The notes below the pieces were generated by a model. It was not told the DNA's origin. It searched no databases and saw only the letters and a program-made list of their open reading frames with translations. 32,192 bases of DNA from Microvirga tunisiensis (lineage in GTDB: Bacteria > Pseudomonadota > Alphaproteobacteria > Rhizobiales > Beijerinckiaceae): the NCBI RefSeq assembly GCF_009296175.1, contig NZ_VOSK01000051.1, positions 1 to 32,192 on the forward strand, read 5' to 3'. This document shows positions 24,237 through 31,611 of the stretch, piece after piece. The stretch's first letter is position 1. Every line of letters begins with the position of its first letter. The translations under genes and the position numbers were made by a program.

Positions 24237-25109
24237 CTAGAGCCGGCCAGCGCGCCTCAGGAGCCGCTCGGCCCGCAGCAGGTGCGGGCGGTCGAGCATT
24301 TCGCCGTTGACGCCGACGACGCCCGCTCCGGGATGGGCCTTGAAGGCCTCGATCACGGCCTGTGCTCGCTCGACAGCTTCAGGGGACGGAGTGAAGGCCT
24401 CGTTGATCACCGGCACCTGAGCCGGATGGATCGCCATCTTGGCGACGAAACCATCGCGCCGCGCCGCCCGGCACTCGGCTTCGAGGCCGGCCATGTCGCG
24501 GAAGTTCGTGAAGACGGAATCGATTGCATCGACGCTCGCCGCCGCGGCGCCCAGAAGGGCGAGGGAGCGGGCGAGCCGGTACGGATCCGTATAGGCGCCG
24601 TCCTCTCCACGATTGGCCTCGGCGCCGAGATCGGCGGACAGGTCCTCGCCGCCCCAGGTCAGGCCCATGAGACGGTGGCTCGCGCCTGCGAACGTACCCA
24701 GCGCGAACACGCCGGCGGCATTCTCCGTGCCGATGGCGAGGATCCGGGTAGCGCCATCCGCCAAGCCGAATTCCGCCTCGCGCACCGCCAGCTTGGCGCC
24801 AAGATGGGCCACGTCCGCTCCGCCGACCGTCTTGGGCAGCACGATCCCGTCCGGAGCAGACCGCATCACGCCGTCGAGATCCGCATCGATGAGGCCTGTC
24901 GTCAGTCCGTTGACGCGAACGAAGAGACGGGGACGTTCAGCGTCCTTGCTCTGCTCGGAGAGAAACGCCGCGGTGATGCGCCGGGCCTCTTCCCTGGCGT
25001 CGAGTGCGACCGAGTCCTCGAGATCGATGAGGAGCACGTCGGCTCCCGAATTCATGCCTTTCTCGAGCTTCTTCGGGCTGTCGCCCGGCACGAAAAGCAA
25101 TGACCGCAT
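24237..25109 (-). CDS. CoA-ester lyase (HpcH/HpaI aldolase, CitE/malyl-CoA lyase type)
   Basis: 290 residues from ATG 25107-25109, whose first base is the last base of the MaoC stop (TGATG), with AGGAGCCC upstream. The TIM-barrel lyase is marked by MRSLLFVPGDSPKKLEKG at the N-terminus, DVLLIDLEDSVAL with the metal-binding region, RVNGL, ILAIGTENAAGVFALG, and the MGLTWGGEDLSADLG segment that carries metal ligands. KMAIHPAQVPVINEAF is the C-terminal CoA-lyase signature. Such enzymes split or form malyl-CoA, citramalyl-CoA or similar thioesters. The partner MaoC hydratase fits a route through an unsaturated C4 or C5 CoA ester such as mesaconyl-CoA, but the exact substrate is inference. Confidence 0.9.
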   Translation of the reverse strand: MRSLLFVPGDSPKKLEKGMNSGADVLLIDLEDSVALDAREEARRITAAFLSEQSKDAERPRLFVRVNGLTTGLIDADLDGVMRSAPDGIVLPKTVGGADVAHLGAKLAVREAEFGLADGATRILAIGTENAAGVFALGTFAGASHRLMGLTWGGEDLSADLGAEANRGEDGAYTDPYRLARSLALLGAAAASVDAIDSVFTNFRDMAGLEAECRAARRDGFVAKMAIHPAQVPVINEAFTPSPEAVERAQAVIEAFKAHPGAGVVGVNGEMLDRPHLLRAERLLRRAGRL

Positions 25110-25588
25110 CAGGGGCTCCTCTTGCGCATGAGGGCCTGCCGACGGCATTCCGCCACGAGCGTGCCGTCCTGCTTGTAGGCGCGGTGGATGAAGTCGACGA
25201 TGCCGGCATCGGGTCGGGACTTGGACTCGCGCTTGGCGACGATCTCCGTCGTCGCATTGATCGTGTCACCCTCAAAGAGAGGCGCGGGAAACTTCACATC
25301 CGTCATGCCGAGATTGGCGATGGTCGTGCCCACCGTGGTGTCGTTGACGGAGATGCCGATCATGAGGCCGAGCGTGAACAGGGAATTCATGAGCGGCTTG
25401 CCCCATTCCGTTTCGGTGGCGCAGAAATGCGCATCGATGTGGAGCGGCTGCGGGTTCAGCGTCATGTTGGAGAACAGCATGTTGTCCATCTGCGTCACCG
25501 TCCGGGTCAGGCGGTGCTCGATGGTCGTGCCGACGACGAAATCCTCGAAATAGAGGCCGCCCCTCGGGTGCCTGTTCTCATCGTTCAT
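25109..25588 (-). CDS. MaoC family dehydratase (hot-dog fold)
   Basis: 159 residues from ATG 25586-25588 with GAGG eight bases upstream. The hot-dog hydratase is marked by YFEDFVVGTTIEHRLTRTV, the active-site region MTLNPQPLHIDAHFCA (catalytic Asp and His in the hydratase-2 pattern, here N-PQPLHID), and the PLFEGDTINATTEI strand. It hydrates a trans-enoyl-CoA or mesaconyl-CoA-type thioester. It overlaps the CoA-ester lyase by one base, so the two are translationally coupled and likely catalyse consecutive steps. No CoA-transferase or dehydrogenase gene for the same pathway is within the window. Confidence 0.88.
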   Translation of the reverse strand: MNDENRHPRGGLYFEDFVVGTTIEHRLTRTVTQMDNMLFSNMTLNPQPLHIDAHFCATETEWGKPLMNSLFTLGLMIGISVNDTTVGTTIANLGMTDVKFPAPLFEGDTINATTEIVAKRESKSRPDAGIVDFIHRAYKQDGTLVAECRRQALMRKRSP

Positions 25589-25641
25589 GTCGTTGCCTCA
25601 TCGTTTGGACCGGCATGTTGGAGCCCATGCCTTTGCTGCCA

Positions 25642-26415
25642 TCAATAGCCGAATTGTTCCCGTAGGATTCGTTCGTCAAGGCTGTGGCCGGGATCGTGCA
25701 GCATCACGAGATCGACGCTGCGGTCCATTGAAACATGCACGTGGGAGACGTTGCGGAATTCTGTGTGGTCCGCCACCGCGCTGACCGGGCGGTTCTCGGC
25801 TTCTAGGACTTCGATCTGAATCTTGGCGTAATCCGGCAGAAGCGCCCCGCGCCAGCGGCGGGGACGGAAGGCGGAGATCGGCGTCAGGGCGAGCAGGGGC
25901 GCATTGAGCGGCAGGATCGTCCCGCCGACGGAGAGATTGTAGGCGGTCGATCCGGCCGGCGTCGAAACCAGGATGCCGTCGGCGATGAGCTCGGGGATCC
26001 GCACGTGCGAATCGACGCTCACGCGCAACTTTCCGGCCTGGTAAGTCTGCCGCAGCATGGAGACTTCATTGATCGCCCGCGCCGTATGCGCCACGCCGTG
26101 CACGTCCCAGGCCACCATCAGCAGAGGGTGAACGACGCCGCGCTCGGCCGCTTCCAGCCGCTCGAACAGGTCTTCTTCCCGGTAATCGTTCATCAGGAAG
26201 CCGACCGTGCCCTTGTTCATGCCGTAAATGGGCTTGGCCGTGCCCATGAACCTGTGGAGGCTCTGCAGCATCAGACCGTCGCCGCCGAGCGCCACGATGG
26301 CATTGGCCTCCTCGGGAACAACATGGGGATAGCGGCTCTGCAAGGTCTTCAGGGCGCCCTGGGCGTCGGGCGCGGCGCTGGCGACGAATGCGACATTGTT
26401 GAAACGGCGGGCCAT
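25642..26415 (-). CDS. nadK: NAD kinase
   Basis: 257 residues from ATG 26413-26415. It phosphorylates NAD to NADP using ATP or polyphosphate. The GGDG motif is at 44-47 (ALGGDGLML), with Asp46 the catalytic or metal residue. [12 protein letters not shown], the NEVSM segment ([10 protein letters not shown]) and the adenosine-binding loop [16 protein letters not shown] follow. The length fits the shorter alphaproteobacterial enzymes. It diverges from cutA with 49 bp between starts, and lies 53 bp downstream of the MaoC start on the same strand, so its transcript may run on into the MaoC-lyase pair. Confidence 0.95.
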   Translation of the reverse strand: MARRFNNVAFVASAAPDAQGALKTLQSRYPHVVPEEANAIVALGGDGLMLQSLHRFMGTAKPIYGMNKGTVGFLMNDYREEDLFERLEAAERGVVHPLLMVAWDVHGVAHTARAINEVSMLRQTYQAGKLRVSVDSHVRIPELIADGILVSTPAGSTAYNLSVGGTILPLNAPLLALTPISAFRPRRWRGALLPDYAKIQIEVLEAENRPVSAVADHTEFRNVSHVHVSMDRSVDLVMLHDPGHSLDERILREQFGY

Positions 26416-26464
26416 GCCCAGTTACCCTCGTTGAGTCCGACCGCATGCGGAGGAAAGGCATAGC

Positions 26465-26800
26465 ATGGATCGCCCACTTCTCGTCTATACGACCTTTCCC
26501 GATGTGGACATCGCCCTGTCGATCGGGGAGGGACTTGTCCGGGACCGGCTGATCGCCTGCATCAACGTGCTGCCGGGCATGCGGTCCGTCTATGCCTGGA
26601 AGGGCAGCATCGAGCAGGGACAGGAGGCGGTCGCCATCCTGAAGACCCGCACGGGCCTTCAGGATCAGGTGCACCGGGCGATCAAGGAGAGGCATCCTTA
26701 TGAGACGCCGGTCATTCTCTTCATCGAGCCGACCGGCGCGGATGCGGCCACCCTGGAGTGGCTTCTCACGGAAACGGCTGGAAGCCAGCCGACGCCCTAG
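26465..26800 (+). CDS. cutA: Divalent-cation tolerance protein CutA
   Basis: 111 residues from ATG 26465. The family core is clear: LLVYTTFPDVDIALSIGEGL, LIACINVLPGMRSVYAWKG (with Cys in the conserved ACIN), EAVAILKTRTGLQDQV and RHPYETPVILF. CutA forms very stable trimers with a PII-like fold. It was named for copper tolerance in E. coli, but its molecular job is unresolved. The stop TAG (26798-26800) overlaps the stop of the opposing MBL gene: the palindrome CTAG at 26797-26800 supplies both stop codons. Confidence 0.95.
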   Translation: MDRPLLVYTTFPDVDIALSIGEGLVRDRLIACINVLPGMRSVYAWKGSIEQGQEAVAILKTRTGLQDQVHRAIKERHPYETPVILFIEPTGADAATLEWLLTETAGSQPTP

Positions 26801-27783
26801 ACAGCCGGGCTCCATTGCACCGGCACGAAGCGGAACCCGCTGCCGTCCTTCGCAATATGGCCGGTCGCCGGGAAGGGCGCATGATAGAAGGCGACCTGTG
26901 CCCGCTCGGAGGCGGCCAAGTCCAGCATCTTGTAGCGGGTGGCCCGGGCCTGGTCGGCATCCATGTCGAAAACGGCCGACCAGTCAGGATTGCGGACGAA
27001 AAGGGCAGGATGGTTCGCCGTATCCGAGAGGATCAGCAGGCGTCCCGAGCCCGACGAGAGCATGTAGGCCGTGTGTCCTGGCGTATGGCCCGGCGCGGCG
27101 ATGCTCGTCAGACCCGGCACGATCTCCTTGTCCATCTCGTAGTGCTTCACGTCCTTTGCGATGGGACCGAACACGCGGCGGGCGCCCTGGAAACCACCTC
27201 TTGCAGCCTCAGGAGCTTGGTTCATGCGGGTATCGTCCATCCAGAAGGCCCATTCGGTCGCCGGCACCAGGACCTCGGCATTCGGAAACACGGCTGTGCC
27301 GTCCTTGCGACGAAGGCCGTTGATGTGGTCGCCATGGAAGTGGCTGATGACCACGGTGTTGACCTGCGACGGGTCGAAGCCGGCCGCGCGGAAGTTGTCC
27401 AGCCACCGGCCCGTCGTGGGAGCGCCCGAATCTCCATTGCCCGTGTCGATCAATGTCACTCGGCCACCTTGATTGAGAACGAGCGTGGTGAAGGAGTTTT
27501 GAATGGTGTCCTGGGGCATGAATGCCTCGCGGGCCGCCTGCTGGACGGCCGAGAGTTCCGCGTTGCGGATGAAGCCCTCGAGAGCACGCGGGGCAGAGCC
27601 GTCATTGATGGCCGTCACCTCGATATCGCCGACCCTGTAGCGATAGAAGCCAGGCGCCTGGCGGGTGCCGGATCCCTGCGTCGGAGCCGGATTCGAGGTG
27701 GCGGTCTGGGCCAAGGCGGGACCTCCGAGGGGGGTGGCAGCGAGGGCGGTGCTGGCAAGAACGGTGCGGCGTGTGATTGTCAT
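26797..27783 (-). CDS. MBL-fold metallo-hydrolase with twin-arginine signal
   Basis: 328 residues from ATG 27781-27783, with GGAG seven bases upstream. The N-terminus MTITRRTVLASTALAATP is a twin-arginine signal with an ALA-type cleavage site near 25, so the enzyme should be exported folded, with its metals, to the periplasm. The metal-binding HFHGDH motif is at 148-153; later ligands are in AAPGHTPGHTAYM and ILSDTANHP. The arrangement resembles quorum-quenching lactonases and related AttM/MPH-like hydrolases (such as methyl parathion hydrolase), but the substrate cannot be told. Its stop shares the tetramer CTAG with that of cutA. Confidence 0.92.
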   Translation of the reverse strand: MTITRRTVLASTALAATPLGGPALAQTATSNPAPTQGSGTRQAPGFYRYRVGDIEVTAINDGSAPRALEGFIRNAELSAVQQAAREAFMPQDTIQNSFTTLVLNQGGRVTLIDTGNGDSGAPTTGRWLDNFRAAGFDPSQVNTVVISHFHGDHINGLRRKDGTAVFPNAEVLVPATEWAFWMDDTRMNQAPEAARGGFQGARRVFGPIAKDVKHYEMDKEIVPGLTSIAAPGHTPGHTAYMLSSGSGRLLILSDTANHPALFVRNPDWSAVFDMDADQARATRYKMLDLAASERAQVAFYHAPFPATGHIAKDGSGFRFVPVQWSPAV

Positions 27784-27859
27784 GAGTGTCTCCAGGCGTG
27801 GGAGCAGAAGCCTAGAACGGCTACGCTTGGAGACAAGAGAGCCGCTTTTCACAAGTCAG

Positions 27860-27917
27860 CGAGCGGAATTGCCATGTCAGTCATCTCCGGAGAGATGATG
27901 CATGGCAATTCCGCTCG
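27860..27917. repeat. Long hairpin at the 3' end of the RNA methyltransferase gene
   Basis: CGAGCGGAATTGCCATG (27860-27876) and CATGGCAATTCCGCTCG (27901-27917) are perfect 17-bp arms. Inside, TCATCTC (27881-27887) and GAGATGA (27892-27898) form a second 7-bp stem with a CGGA loop. The right half encodes the last residues of the SpoU-type protein; the left half follows its stop codon. No T-run is next to it, so it is more likely an mRNA stabiliser or factor-dependent terminator than an intrinsic one. Confidence 0.75.
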
Positions 27918-28674
27918 TGGTTGCCACATTCAGGGAATCGAAGCCGCCGCTCATCGGGATGGATACGGTTCTGGTCCGGGCCAGCAGTTCCGGAGGCAGC
28001 CCAGGTCCTTCGGCTCCGAGGAGCAGGGCAGTTCGCGGGAACGGTTTGACTCGCGAGAGGATCTCATTGCCTGACGGGGACAAGGCAATCACGTCGAAGG
28101 ACGCTGCCTGCAGGCCCTGCACCATCGCCTCCGCCGAGGCGACCCTGGTGAAAGGCACCACCAGAGCCCCTCCGACCGACACACGGACGGCCTTGCGATA
28201 GAGCGGATCGCAGGTCTCCTGGTCGAGCAGAACCGCCCCGACTCCGAAGGCCGCCGCATTGCGGAAGATCCCGCCGACATTGTCATGGTTCGCCAAGCCG
28301 ATCAGGCCGACCACCAGCGCATTCCCGGGCATCTGCGAGAGCAATTCCTCGACCGGCGGCAGGGGAGCCCGATGGGCGATGGCCAGGATGCCTCTGTGGA
28401 TCGGAAAGCCCACGATGGCATCCATCACTGTCCGGTTCGCCGTGTAGATCGGAACCTCGGGAGACAGCAGATCCAGTGCGTCGCCCAAGGTCCCCAGCCG
28501 GCTCTCCGCCAGCAGGAGCGACTCGATCCTGAAGCGGGACTGCTTCAGGAGAAGCCTCAGGACGACTTCGCCTTCCGCGACGAAGCGATGCTGCCGCCCG
28601 ACGAGATCGCGCTCCCGGACGGCACGGTACGGCTCGATCCGAGGGTCGTCGGGGTCTGAGATGGCGAGGGGCAT
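27877..28674 (-). CDS. RNA 2'-O-methyltransferase (SpoU/TrmH family)
   Basis: 265 residues from ATG 28672-28674. An N-terminal substrate-binding domain (GRQHRFVAEGEVVLRLLL) precedes the knotted SPOUT domain with its three motifs: motif 1 in GLANHDNVGGIFRNAAAFG (the Asn and Arg of the active site), motif 2 in LLLGAEGPGLPPELL, and motif 3 in IPMSGGFDSLNVATTSGIA. It methylates a ribose 2'-OH in rRNA or tRNA using SAM; the exact site is not predictable. The sequence for the last residues (SGIAMHH) forms one arm of a 17-bp hairpin closed just past the stop. It precedes the MBL gene on the same strand with a 93-bp gap. Confidence 0.92.
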   Translation of the reverse strand: MPLAISDPDDPRIEPYRAVRERDLVGRQHRFVAEGEVVLRLLLKQSRFRIESLLLAESRLGTLGDALDLLSPEVPIYTANRTVMDAIVGFPIHRGILAIAHRAPLPPVEELLSQMPGNALVVGLIGLANHDNVGGIFRNAAAFGVGAVLLDQETCDPLYRKAVRVSVGGALVVPFTRVASAEAMVQGLQAASFDVIALSPSGNEILSRVKPFPRTALLLGAEGPGLPPELLARTRTVSIPMSGGFDSLNVATTSGIAMHHLSGDD

Positions 28675-28838
28675 AGGGTCTCTACGAGCTGGAGCCGACC
28701 TGGATATTCTCGTCTGGCTAATGCCGGAAAGCGCCTTTGCCTATGCAGGGCATCTCCGGGAACAACGACTTGGCATTCCGGTTAGCCCCTTGAGAACGCT
28801 GGGACTGCCGGGCGCGGTCCTTTGCAGGGAGACGATCG

Positions 28839-29015
28839 ATGGATTGGGATATAGCCGACGGTTGGGTTTGGGCCCTCGTGATTATCGGCGGGCCTTTGCT
28901 GATCGGCATCTTCATGGCCGTTTACAGCAGACGGCGCCGTAGATTGACGCGAACCGAGCAGAAGGTGTCCGATCAGGCCGCTCACGAAAACTGGGGCAAG
29001 GAGCGCATTCGTTAG
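28839..29015 (+). CDS. Small single-pass membrane protein (58 aa)
   Basis: 58 residues from ATG 28839, with GGGAG about eight bases upstream. The N-terminus MDWDIADGWVWALVIIGGP leads into one membrane helix (VWALVIIGGPLLIGIFMAV, about 10-28). A strongly basic stop-transfer stretch YSRRRRRLTRTEQKV and a charged, hydrophilic tail ending NWGKERIR follow. Topology is therefore N-out, C-in by the positive-inside rule. I recall similar small orphan proteins in related Hyphomicrobiales but no known function. It lies 164 bp from the divergent SpoU gene. Confidence 0.75.
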   Translation: MDWDIADGWVWALVIIGGPLLIGIFMAVYSRRRRRLTRTEQKVSDQAAHENWGKERIR

Positions 29016-29115
29016 GAAGACGCGGATCTGACGCGGATGGCGCCGCAGCGGAGATGAGAACCGCTCGAAGGCCGGTTCACGATAAGCAGGCCCTATGCCT
29101 GTCGGTGATGAAGGC

Positions 29116-29259
29116 TCAATGGCCGGGCCATGAGCCGGAGGCCGGCTCGTCACGCGCCAATCCGGCGAGCTCTCTCGACAGCCGGGTCGCCATGACCGCG
29201 GCCACGACCGCGGAGGCTATGGCGGCTGAACCCATCACATTCAATAAGAGAACATCCAC
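29116..29259 (-). CDS. Small membrane protein candidate (47 aa)
   Basis: 47 residues from GTG 29257-29259, with GGTGGAGG five bases upstream, a strong ribosome site that decides the start. One hydrophobic helix (VLLLNVMGSAAIASAVVAAVM) is followed by a charged tail (ATRLSRELAGLARDEPASGS). Third-position GC of the later codons fits the genome, which supports coding. No homologue is recognised. The opposite strand can also be read open here but gives an unlikely product. Confidence 0.5.
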   Translation of the reverse strand: MDVLLLNVMGSAAIASAVVAAVMATRLSRELAGLARDEPASGSWPGH

Positions 29260-29496
29260 ATGTGCCTCCACCACGACATGGAGCGTGCAGCCTAAGCCTC
29301 GTGCCTGGAAACTCTGCATGGGCAGCGGGACTACCTCGGCGGGCAATCTGCCGTCGACGATTGGGTAGGGCGCCGATCCTGTTCGCTCTCGATGATGTGA
29401 CCCGTCTTCCGTCGAATGTGCCCCTGGGCAGGCGGCGGCGCGGAAACATTCGAGCCGCTCATCCGTCGACAGGAAACCTGGAGAAACGAGGACAGA

Positions 29497-29802
29497 ATGA
29501 TGAAAGCGATTACGGCGCCATTGCTAACCGTGCTGTTCCTGGCCTCGCAGGGTGCTGCGATGGCCCAGGGGGATCCCGCGACGCGAGCCTGCATGCAGGG
29601 CGAGCAGGAAATCGGAGGAACCTGCCAGCCGCTGACCAGATCGCCCGGTCGGTCGAGCAGCGGTGGTATGGATTCAGGAAATCCCGGCAGCACTGGCAGC
29701 ACCGGTGGCGGCAGCTCGCAGGGCGGACAGAATTCGGGCGGTTCCGGAGGGCAGGGCAACGGCGGATCCAGCGGGAGCGGAGGCACTGGCGGCGGTCAGT
29801 GA
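29497..29802 (+). CDS. Secreted Gly/Ser-rich small protein
   Basis: 101 residues from ATG 29497 with GAGG five bases upstream. The signal peptide is clear (MMKAITAPLLTVLFLASQG, cleaving near AMAQG). The mature part has two cysteines (ACMQGEQEIGGTCQPL), likely a disulphide in the periplasm or outside. The last half is nearly all Gly, Ser, Gln and Asn (GSTGSTGGGSSQGGQNSGGS), a disordered tail. No known domain is recognised. The repetitive tail is simple in sequence but has no exact tandem DNA repeat. Confidence 0.75.
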   Translation: MMKAITAPLLTVLFLASQGAAMAQGDPATRACMQGEQEIGGTCQPLTRSPGRSSSGGMDSGNPGSTGSTGGGSSQGGQNSGGSGGQGNGGSSGSGGTGGGQ

Positions 29803-29947
29803 ACGCTTCCCACACGGGGCATGAAGCGGGTGCCAATGGAGTTTTCACGAATGGTCCGGCGGGAGGAGGTCCCTCCCATCGGAGGAATGGTGCCGGTGGA
29901 GAGGATCGAAAACTCCTCCCAATGGCTATAGCCTATCTGAAACAATA

Positions 29948-29998
29948 ACTTAGCGAGTGTCTGGTGTCTCAATGTGTGAGACTTCAGTGTGACTAAGT
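29948..29998. other. Nested hairpin in the accessory intergenic region
   Basis: ACTTAG (29948-29953) pairs with CTAAGT (29993-29998); inside, GTCTCA (29966-29971) pairs with TGAGAC (29977-29982) around ATGTG. It is about 150 bp past the secreted Gly/Ser-rich gene. Confidence 0.45.
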
Positions 29999-30099
29999 CA
30001 AGCCCATTCATAATGAGTAAGGATACTTGAATCGACCGACTTGAGGGACAGGTCGAGACTTATCCCGACTGAGAGCATCGGTCACTCCCAATAGAAACT

Positions 30100-30128
30100 G
30101 AGGTCCCAATTACGGGCCTCTTTTGTTT
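30100..30128 (+). terminator. Rho-independent terminator-like hairpin
   Basis: GAGGTCCC (30100-30107) pairs with GGGCCTC (30114-30120), with one bulged T, around the loop AATTAC, followed by TTTTGTTT. No gene ends close upstream; the nearest is 300 bp away, so it may end a small RNA. Confidence 0.6.
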
Positions 30129-30199
30129 AGCCGAGGTTGTGCCTCTTTAGGGCCAAGATTTGCCGTGGGCTTTACCCGTTGATGCGCGGGAGCCTCGCC

Positions 30200-30316
30200 A
30201 TGCGACGCCTCAGTCTGTTCTTATTGCTGATTGTATTAGCCTCAGTGCTGGTGCTGCTCTTAGTCCTGTTGGCGTTCATAGCAAGTGTGTTGGTCTCGGC
30301 ACTGATATTCCCCTGA
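30200..30316 (+). CDS. Very hydrophobic 38-residue peptide
   Basis: 38 residues from ATG 30200 with CGGGAG seven bases upstream; an in-frame ATG at 30182 gives 44. After MRRLSLF the chain is almost only Leu, Val, Ile, Ala, Ser and Phe (LLLIVLASVLVLLLVLLAFI), ending SALIFP, with no acidic residue. It can span the membrane once. Codon use (TTA, GTA, ATA) is unlike the GC-rich core genes. Size and composition recall type I toxin peptides and small membrane regulators, but no homologue is recognised. A terminator-like hairpin lies 70 bp upstream. It ends 10 bp from the opposing coiled-coil gene. Confidence 0.5.
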   Translation: MRRLSLFLLLIVLASVLVLLLVLLAFIASVLVSALIFP

Positions 30317-30325
30317 AGGTGTATC

Positions 30326-30604
30326 TCAATGATGCCGTTCGCTCTTGGCGATCTGTAGAAGCTGACCCTCTATCGCCCTCATTCTCGTCATTAGCCGATC
30401 CAGTTGAGTGAGGACTGCCTTCTCGTCTTGGCGAGCTTGTTCCAAATCGGCGCTGGATGAGGCGTGTTTGATCCTGTTCAAAGCATCCGCTAAGCGATGA
30501 TCTAGTGCCCATAGCTGACGTTCGAGATCGTAATACTCGTGACGAAGCTCCACCTTAGACAAGGCTTGGCTATCCCTTCGATCAGGCTCCTTAAGAACCA
30601 TCAT
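30326..30604 (-). CDS. Hypothetical coiled-coil protein
   Basis: 92 residues from ATG 30602-30604, or one codon later. Nearly the whole chain is predicted helix with heptad-like spacing (ELRHEYYDLERQLWALDHRL, then QARQDEKAVLTQLDRLMTRM), a coiled coil with many charged residues and no membrane segment or cysteine. I recognise no family. It follows the small membrane protein gene at 30623-30895 by 18 bp on the same strand, so the pair is likely an operon. Confidence 0.6.
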   Translation of the reverse strand: MMVLKEPDRRDSQALSKVELRHEYYDLERQLWALDHRLADALNRIKHASSSADLEQARQDEKAVLTQLDRLMTRMRAIEGQLLQIAKSERHH

Positions 30605-30622
30605 AACGTATGTCGGAAGCCT

Positions 30623-30895
30623 TTATTCCATTCTGCCGTCATGGAGCCGTGAGGTAAGCCTTGGCAGATCGCGGACCATCCAAGTGTCCATCTCATCCCT
30701 AGCCCTGAGATAGTCCGGCATGGGGATGAACGAGGTATCAAGGTCGTGAATAAATGCGTGGTCCTTTGCTCCTACGATCGGATCAACAGAGCTGGTGATC
30801 GCGGGGTCTGTGGTTCTGCGGCTGACCCAGAAGGGCACGAGGAAGATGGCAGCGGCACCGAGACAGGCCAGCAGCATGGTCGCGGAAAAATCCAT
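30623..30895 (-). CDS. Hypothetical small membrane protein
   Basis: 90 residues from ATG 30893-30895, with GGAGAG about eleven bases upstream. An N-terminal membrane helix (ATMLLACLGAAAIFLVPFWV) is followed by a basic SRR turn and a hydrophilic domain (KDHAFIHDLDTSFIPMPDYL, then RDEMDTWMVRDLPRLTSRL). This could be a signal anchor with the C-terminal part in the cytoplasm. No family recognised. The coiled-coil gene follows 18 bp downstream and may be its partner. Confidence 0.6.
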   Translation of the reverse strand: MDFSATMLLACLGAAAIFLVPFWVSRRTTDPAITSSVDPIVGAKDHAFIHDLDTSFIPMPDYLRARDEMDTWMVRDLPRLTSRLHDGRME

Positions 30896-31297
30896 TGGCA
30901 ACAGGTCTCTCCGAAGCAAAACTCTCCTAGTAGCTTGCCACGCTGAAGGGCTTAATCAACGCAATATGAAGCTAGGCAGAGGACCAACTAAGGTCTTAGG
31001 GCTGTTTGAACTGGCAAAGTGGAACTCTGCTCATGGGCCAGGGGTTGGCGCTAACATAAGTTAATCCGCTCCAGTGCCGATTAAAGGTTGCTCAGGGTCT
31101 CTCGATGCTCATCGTACGTTCCGACCAAGTTGTCTCTCAACGGCATCCCCCCACAACAGCGTCCCATGTGGACTCGAGTGTTCGTGACACCTACCTGGGT
31201 CTGCTGGGGCTCCCTGTTCCTGAGCGGTTCATTGAGTTGGTGCAATCGTACCCAGACCAACAAGGGGCGGACTCAGGGAATAGGAACTGCGGCAGCC
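30896..31297. other. 402-bp intergenic region without a recognised gene
   Basis: Open frames here on both strands give compositions unlike real proteins. Apart from a CTAAG-GT-CTTAG mini-palindrome near 30990 I see no structure that stands out. Promoters for the flanking divergent genes must lie here but are not obvious. Confidence 0.5.
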
Positions 31298-31546
31298 ATG
31301 CCCCTCTATTACATAGATGTTCGGAGTAGGTTCGGCGTCGATGAGGACTGCGATGGCGTGGACCTACCCGACCTAGCGGCTGCTCGTGCTGAGGTCCTCA
31401 AAGTCGGGCATCGACTTGTGGAGCGGTGGGCTGAGATGCCGCCTGATGCTCGAGCTGAGATCATCATTGAGGTGATTGATGAGCGGCTCAAGTACGTCCT
31501 GAGAGTTTCTCTGCCGGAGATTCAGCAGGGTCTATTCATTGGCTAG
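31298..31546 (+). CDS. DUF6894 family small protein
   Basis: 82 residues from ATG 31298. The start is chosen because MPLYYIDVRSRFGVDEDCDG matches the usual N-terminus of this family (MPxYYFDVRDG, then DxxGxxLPDLxAARAEAL). VDLPDLAAARAEVLKVG is the conserved middle. A longer open frame upstream exists but reads as non-coding. The family is abundant in Methylobacteriaceae and Bradyrhizobiaceae, often in several copies per genome, with no known function. It is soluble and acidic. It sits alone between the accessory intergenic DNA and the IS256 element. Confidence 0.78.
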   Translation: MPLYYIDVRSRFGVDEDCDGVDLPDLAAARAEVLKVGHRLVERWAEMPPDARAEIIIEVIDERLKYVLRVSLPEIQQGLFIG

Positions 31547-31570
31547 GGACTCACTGAGCCAAAAGGAAAC

Positions 31571-31611
31571 GCCCCAGCGCAAAAGCCGGGCGGGGCTCTC
31601 ACAGCTGGGGC
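31571..31611. other. Hairpin after the DUF6894 gene
   Basis: GCCCCAGC (31571-31578) and GCTGGGGC (31604-31611) are perfect 8-bp arms 25 bp apart, with an alternative inner GCCCC/GGGGC pairing. It lies 24 bp past the DUF6894 stop and may end its transcript, but there is no T-run. Confidence 0.4.

Larger units (their letters stand above)
29803..30199. other. 397-bp intergenic region with structured, possibly non-coding RNA sequence
   Basis: No protein gene is supported. The region drops in GC compared with the core. It holds a nested hairpin (29948-29998: ACTTAG/CTAAGT outside, GTCTCA/TGAGAC inside), a TCGACC/GGTCGA pair (30032-30056), and an intrinsic-terminator-like hairpin (30100-30128). 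A small RNA ending at the terminator is possible; a promoter was not convincingly found. Confidence 0.45.

Noticed and set aside
29054..29368. 104-aa plus-strand frame
   Set aside because: It is Ser/Thr/Ala-rich without domain or good start, and the opposite strand holds a better-supported small membrane gene.
31105..31329. 74-aa plus-strand frame before the DUF6894 gene
   Set aside because: It overlaps the well-supported DUF6894 start in another frame and has no ribosome site or family resemblance.
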